A stretch of DNA of 16,087 bases from DASUZB01 sp036377075 (GTDB lineage Bacteria > Actinomycetota > CALGFH01): positions 1-16,087 of the forward strand of contig DASUZB010000165.1 in NCBI GenBank assembly GCA_036377075.1, written 5' to 3'. The position numbers were made by a program, and so were the translations under genes. The notes below the pieces were generated by a model that was not told where the DNA came from, did not search any database, and was given only the letters and a program-made list of their open reading frames with translations. Shown here piece by piece: positions 14,421 to 16,087 of the stretch. Position 1 is the stretch's first letter; the number at the start of each line of letters is the position of its first letter.

Positions 14421-15018
14421 CGCCGGGCGACTCGCCGGCCAGCGGCGGGGTGGGGAAGGCCAGCTGGAGGAAGGTCACCTTGCGGGCGCCCTGCGGGCGC
14501 AGCTCGCGGTGGGCGGTGCGCTCGAGGTAGCGCTCGGCGAGCGCGTCGAGCTCCCGTCCGAGCTGGGCCAGCTCCTCGACGGTCAGGTACAGGATCAGGT
14601 CGCCGAACGCCGCCGCCTCCTGCCAGGCCTGCGGCTCCTGCCGCTTGCGCTCCAGCCAGCGGACGACCTGCTCGAAGTAGCGCTCGACCAGGACCGTCCA
14701 GAACAGCTCGGCGGCGGCCTGCTGGTCGGCGCTGCCGGCGAAGTTGGGCACGTTGGTGAGCTGCGCCGTGGCGCGCCAGGGCCGCTGCCGACCGGTCCCG
14801 CCACCGGCCTCCTCGACCAGGCCGTACTTGGCGAGCTGGCGCAGGTGGAACGAGCACGACGCCGCGCTCTCGCCGAGCAGCTCCCCGGCACGGGTCGCGG
14901 TCAGCGGGCCCTCGCTGCGCAGCAGCCCGATGAGGGCGAGCCGGATCGGGTGCGCCATCGCCCGCAGCGCGCGCGGGTCGGTGAGCCGCAGCTCCCGGGG
15001 GGCCTCTGGTTCGGTCAT
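14413..15018 (-). CDS. ArsR-type winged-helix regulator of the MFS exporter
   Basis: This is a 201-aa protein with an N-terminal ArsR-like winged helix (about residues 10-85): LRAMAHPIRLALIGLLRSEGPLTATRAGELLGESAASCSFHLRQLAKYGLVEEA. The recognition helix is near SAASCSFHLRQL. The remaining 110 residues are a helical effector/dimerisation region without clear Cys metal ligands, so this is not a classical metal sensor; it belongs with the larger drug-responsive HTH_20 regulators paired with MFS pumps. The ATG at 15018 lies at the expected transcription start with no ribosome site, pointing to a leaderless mRNA. The perfect 24-bp palindrome over its promoter is the probable autoregulatory operator. 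Confidence 0.9.
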   Translation of the reverse strand: MTEPEAPRELRLTDPRALRAMAHPIRLALIGLLRSEGPLTATRAGELLGESAASCSFHLRQLAKYGLVEEAGGGTGRQRPWRATAQLTNVPNFAGSADQQAAAELFWTVLVERYFEQVVRWLERKRQEPQAWQEAAAFGDLILYLTVEELAQLGRELDALAERYLERTAHRELRPQGARKVTFLQLAFPTPPLAGESPGDG

Positions 15019-15025
15019 GTATCGA

Positions 15026-15049
15026 AAGATAGCTTTCGAAAGCTATCTT
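15026..15049. promoter_or_regulatory. Perfect 24-bp palindromic operator
   Basis: The arms AAGATAGCTTTC (15026-15037) and GAAAGCTATCTT (15038-15049) are exact reverse complements with no spacer. The element fills the -10, the spacer and the edge of the -35 of the arsR-MFS promoter, so a bound dimer would block RNA polymerase. The ArsR-type protein encoded just downstream is the obvious ligand. Confidence 0.8.
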
Positions 15050-15054
15050 GTCAA
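15026..15054 (-). promoter_or_regulatory. arsR-MFS promoter, leaderless type
   Basis: On the minus strand a perfect TTGACA (15049-15054), a 17-bp spacer and TATCTT (15026-15031, 4 of 6 to TATAAT) form a good sigma-70-type promoter. The -10 ends 7 bp before the ATG, so transcription should begin at or within a base or two of the start codon. Confidence 0.75.
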
Positions 15055-15104
15055 CACGGGTGCGGGCGGCGCCCGTGCGCGCAGGGCGCGCCGCCGGCGG
15101 CGCG
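15055..15104. repeat. Two GC-rich dyads between divergent promoters
   Basis: CACGGG (15055-15060) pairs with CCCGTG (15072-15077), extended by a few inner pairs. CGCGCCGCC/GGCGGCGCG (15087-15104) is a perfect 18-bp palindrome. They separate the arsR operator from the sugar-transporter promoter. A role as transcriptional insulators is a guess. Confidence 0.4.
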
Positions 15105-15113
15105 TGGAAAACT

Positions 15114-15131
15114 TGTGAGAACGCTCCCTCT
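15114..15131. promoter_or_regulatory. Distal LacI/CebR-like operator
   Basis: TGTGAGAACGCTCCCTCT matches the perfect operator at 15171-15188 at 14 of 18 positions. It abuts the -35 of the transporter promoter. Centre-to-centre distance to the second site is 57 bp. Confidence 0.5.
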
Positions 15132-15160
15132 TGACACGGGGACAAATGGAAGATCATGCT
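15131..15160 (+). promoter_or_regulatory. Promoter of the sugar ABC transporter operon
   Basis: A perfect TTGACA (15131-15136) is followed by CATGCT (15155-15160, 18-bp spacing) or GATCAT (15152-15157, 15-bp spacing, 4 of 6 to TATAAT). The start would be near 15165, just before the perfect operator, leaving a leader of about 75 nt. Confidence 0.55.
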
Positions 15161-15170
15161 CCGTCCAAGG

Positions 15171-15188
15171 TGTGAGAGCGCTCTCACA
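15171..15188. promoter_or_regulatory. Proximal LacI-family operator
   Basis: TGTGAGAGCGCTCTCACA is a perfect 18-bp palindrome with the central CG typical of LacI-family operators. Its core GAGCGCTC is shared with the CebR box of Streptomyces (TGGGAGCGCTCCCA, from memory). Lying just downstream of the expected transcription start, it would block elongation or initiation when no inducer sugar is present. Confidence 0.8.
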
Positions 15189-15240
15189 AGCCGCCCGGCG
15201 AACGGCCGGCGGTAGCGCCCAATCCGGAGGGAGGGCTTCG

Positions 15241-16087
15241 ATGGGTGCAGGACGAAGGCGGGGACGGGTGCGGATGGTGCTCGCCCTCGCGATCGCCGGC
15301 TTCGTGCTTGCCGCGTGCAGCTCGGGAGGCAGCAAGGGAGGTGGCGGCGGCGGAGGCGGCAACGAGAAGGTCACCCTGACGCTCGACACCTTCGGGGAGT
15401 TTGGCTACGAGGGCCTGATCCAGCAGTACCAGGCCGCCCACCCCAACATCACCGTCAACCAGCGCAAGGTCGTCAAGCTCGAGGACTACCGGGCGCGGCT
15501 CGACCAGTGGCTCGCCGCCGGTAGCGGGGCCGGCGACGTGGTCGCCCTGGAGGAGGGCCAGATCATCGCCGAGAAGGCGCAGGCGGACAAGTTCGTCAAC
15601 CTGCTCGACTACGGCGCCGCGGACCTGCAGCACAACTTCCTCGACTGGAAGTGGACCCAGGGCATGACGGCCGACGGCAAGAAGCTGGTCGGCCTCGGCA
15701 CCGACATCGGCCCGCTGGCGATGGCCTACCGCGTCGACCTGTTCAAGAAGGCCGGCCTGCCGACCAACCGGGACCAGGTCTCCAAGCTCTGGCCGACCTG
15801 GGACGCCTACATCGACACCGGCAAGAAGTTCAAGGCCGCCAACACCGGCGCGAAGTTCTTCGACTCGCTCACCAACGTCTACAACACCATCCTCAACCAG
15901 CAGGGTGACTTCAGCTACTTCGACACCTCCAACAACCTGGTGATCGACACCAACCCGCGGGTCAAGACGGCCTGGGACCTGAGCACCCGGATGTACGCCG
16001 AGGGCCTGTCGGCGTCGTTGCGCACCTTCGACCCGGCGTGGAACGCCGGCTTCAAGAAGGACGCGTTCGCGACCGTGGCCGCGCCGG
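15241..16087 (+). CDS. Sugar ABC transporter substrate-binding lipoprotein (3' end outside window)
   Basis: The frame is open from the ATG to the window edge (282 codons), so the gene is cut at its 3' end. Seen: a lipoprotein signal peptide with an Arg-rich n-region (GAGRRRGRVR), a hydrophobic core, and the lipobox LAAC with Cys26; a Gly/Ser linker (27-40); then VTLTLDTFGEFGYEGLIQQYQAAHPNITV, typical of family 1 solute-binding proteins, and the TDIGPLAMAYRVDLFKKAGLP segment that is conserved in the hinge region. It is anchored outside the membrane and delivers a sugar to a permease pair, likely encoded beyond the window. GGAGGGAGG lies five to six bases before the ATG. The CebR-like operators hint at cello-oligosaccharides or another glucoside. 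Confidence 0.93.
   Translation, partial: MGAGRRRGRVRMVLALAIAGFVLAACSSGGSKGGGGGGGGNEKVTLTLDTFGEFGYEGLIQQYQAAHPNITVNQRKVVKLEDYRARLDQWLAAGSGAGDVVALEEGQIIAEKAQADKFVNLLDYGAADLQHNFLDWKWTQGMTADGKKLVGLGTDIGPLAMAYRVDLFKKAGLPTNRDQVSKLWPTWDAYIDTGKKFKAANTGAKFFDSLTNVYNTILNQQGDFSYFDTSNNLVIDTNPRVKTAWDLSTRMYAEGLSASLRTFDPAWNAGFKKDAFATVAAP

Noticed and set aside
13098..14759. 553-aa plus-strand open frame opposite the MFS and arsR genes
   Set aside because: Gln/Gly/Arg-rich sequence without motifs, antisense to a 12-segment transporter.

Overview
The window is 16 kb of high-GC DNA (about 70% or more in most coding regions, with strong third-position G/C bias). It suggests a soil actinomycete (phylum Actinomycetota). 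Supporting signs are a BldC-type small MerR-fold regulator, a flavin/F420 luciferase-fold oxidoreductase, GTG/TTG starts behind strong GGAGG sites, a rifamycin-associated element, a bacterial nitric oxide synthase and a LacI-type sugar promoter. Genus cannot be fixed. No tRNA, rRNA, CRISPR array or complete insertion sequence was seen.

Left part (1-2000): the 5' end of a minus-strand gene, possibly an IS1182-type transposase, is cut by the window edge. Next is a rifampin-monooxygenase-like flavoprotein (rox-like). Its promoter carries a 19-bp inverted repeat matching my memory of the rifamycin-associated element at 18 of 19 positions. The segment is less GC-rich than its neighbours, so a transferred resistance gene is plausible.

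Middle-left (2000-7350): a luciferase-fold oxidoreductase; a 310-bp gap full of palindromes; a 54-aa acidic repeat protein; a BldC-like regulator; and, convergent to it, a probable two-gene operon of a site-2 protease with CBS domains and a PGPGW membrane protein. Then come an NAD-dependent epimerase/reductase and a divergent MarR regulator sharing an intergenic region with a 28-bp dyad, followed by a VOC-family protein.

Middle-right (7350-13126): a stand-alone nitric oxide synthase oxygenase (minus) is divergent from a tight six-gene plus-strand operon. The operon encodes a PaaK-like acyl-CoA ligase, a 67-aa orphan protein, two TPP-enzyme subunits resembling sulfopyruvate/phosphonopyruvate decarboxylase alpha and beta, a cyclase/isatin-hydrolase/kynurenine-formamidase-type metal hydrolase, and a PfkB kinase resembling 2-keto-3-deoxygluconate kinase. 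I know no described pathway with this set; it is the best candidate here for an undescribed system.

Right part (13116-16087): an ArsR-type regulator and an MFS exporter form a translationally coupled minus-strand operon. Its promoter lies inside a perfect 24-bp palindrome and appears to give a leaderless mRNA. Divergently, a sugar ABC transporter lipoprotein gene runs off the window; its TTGACA promoter is flanked by two LacI/CebR-like operators.
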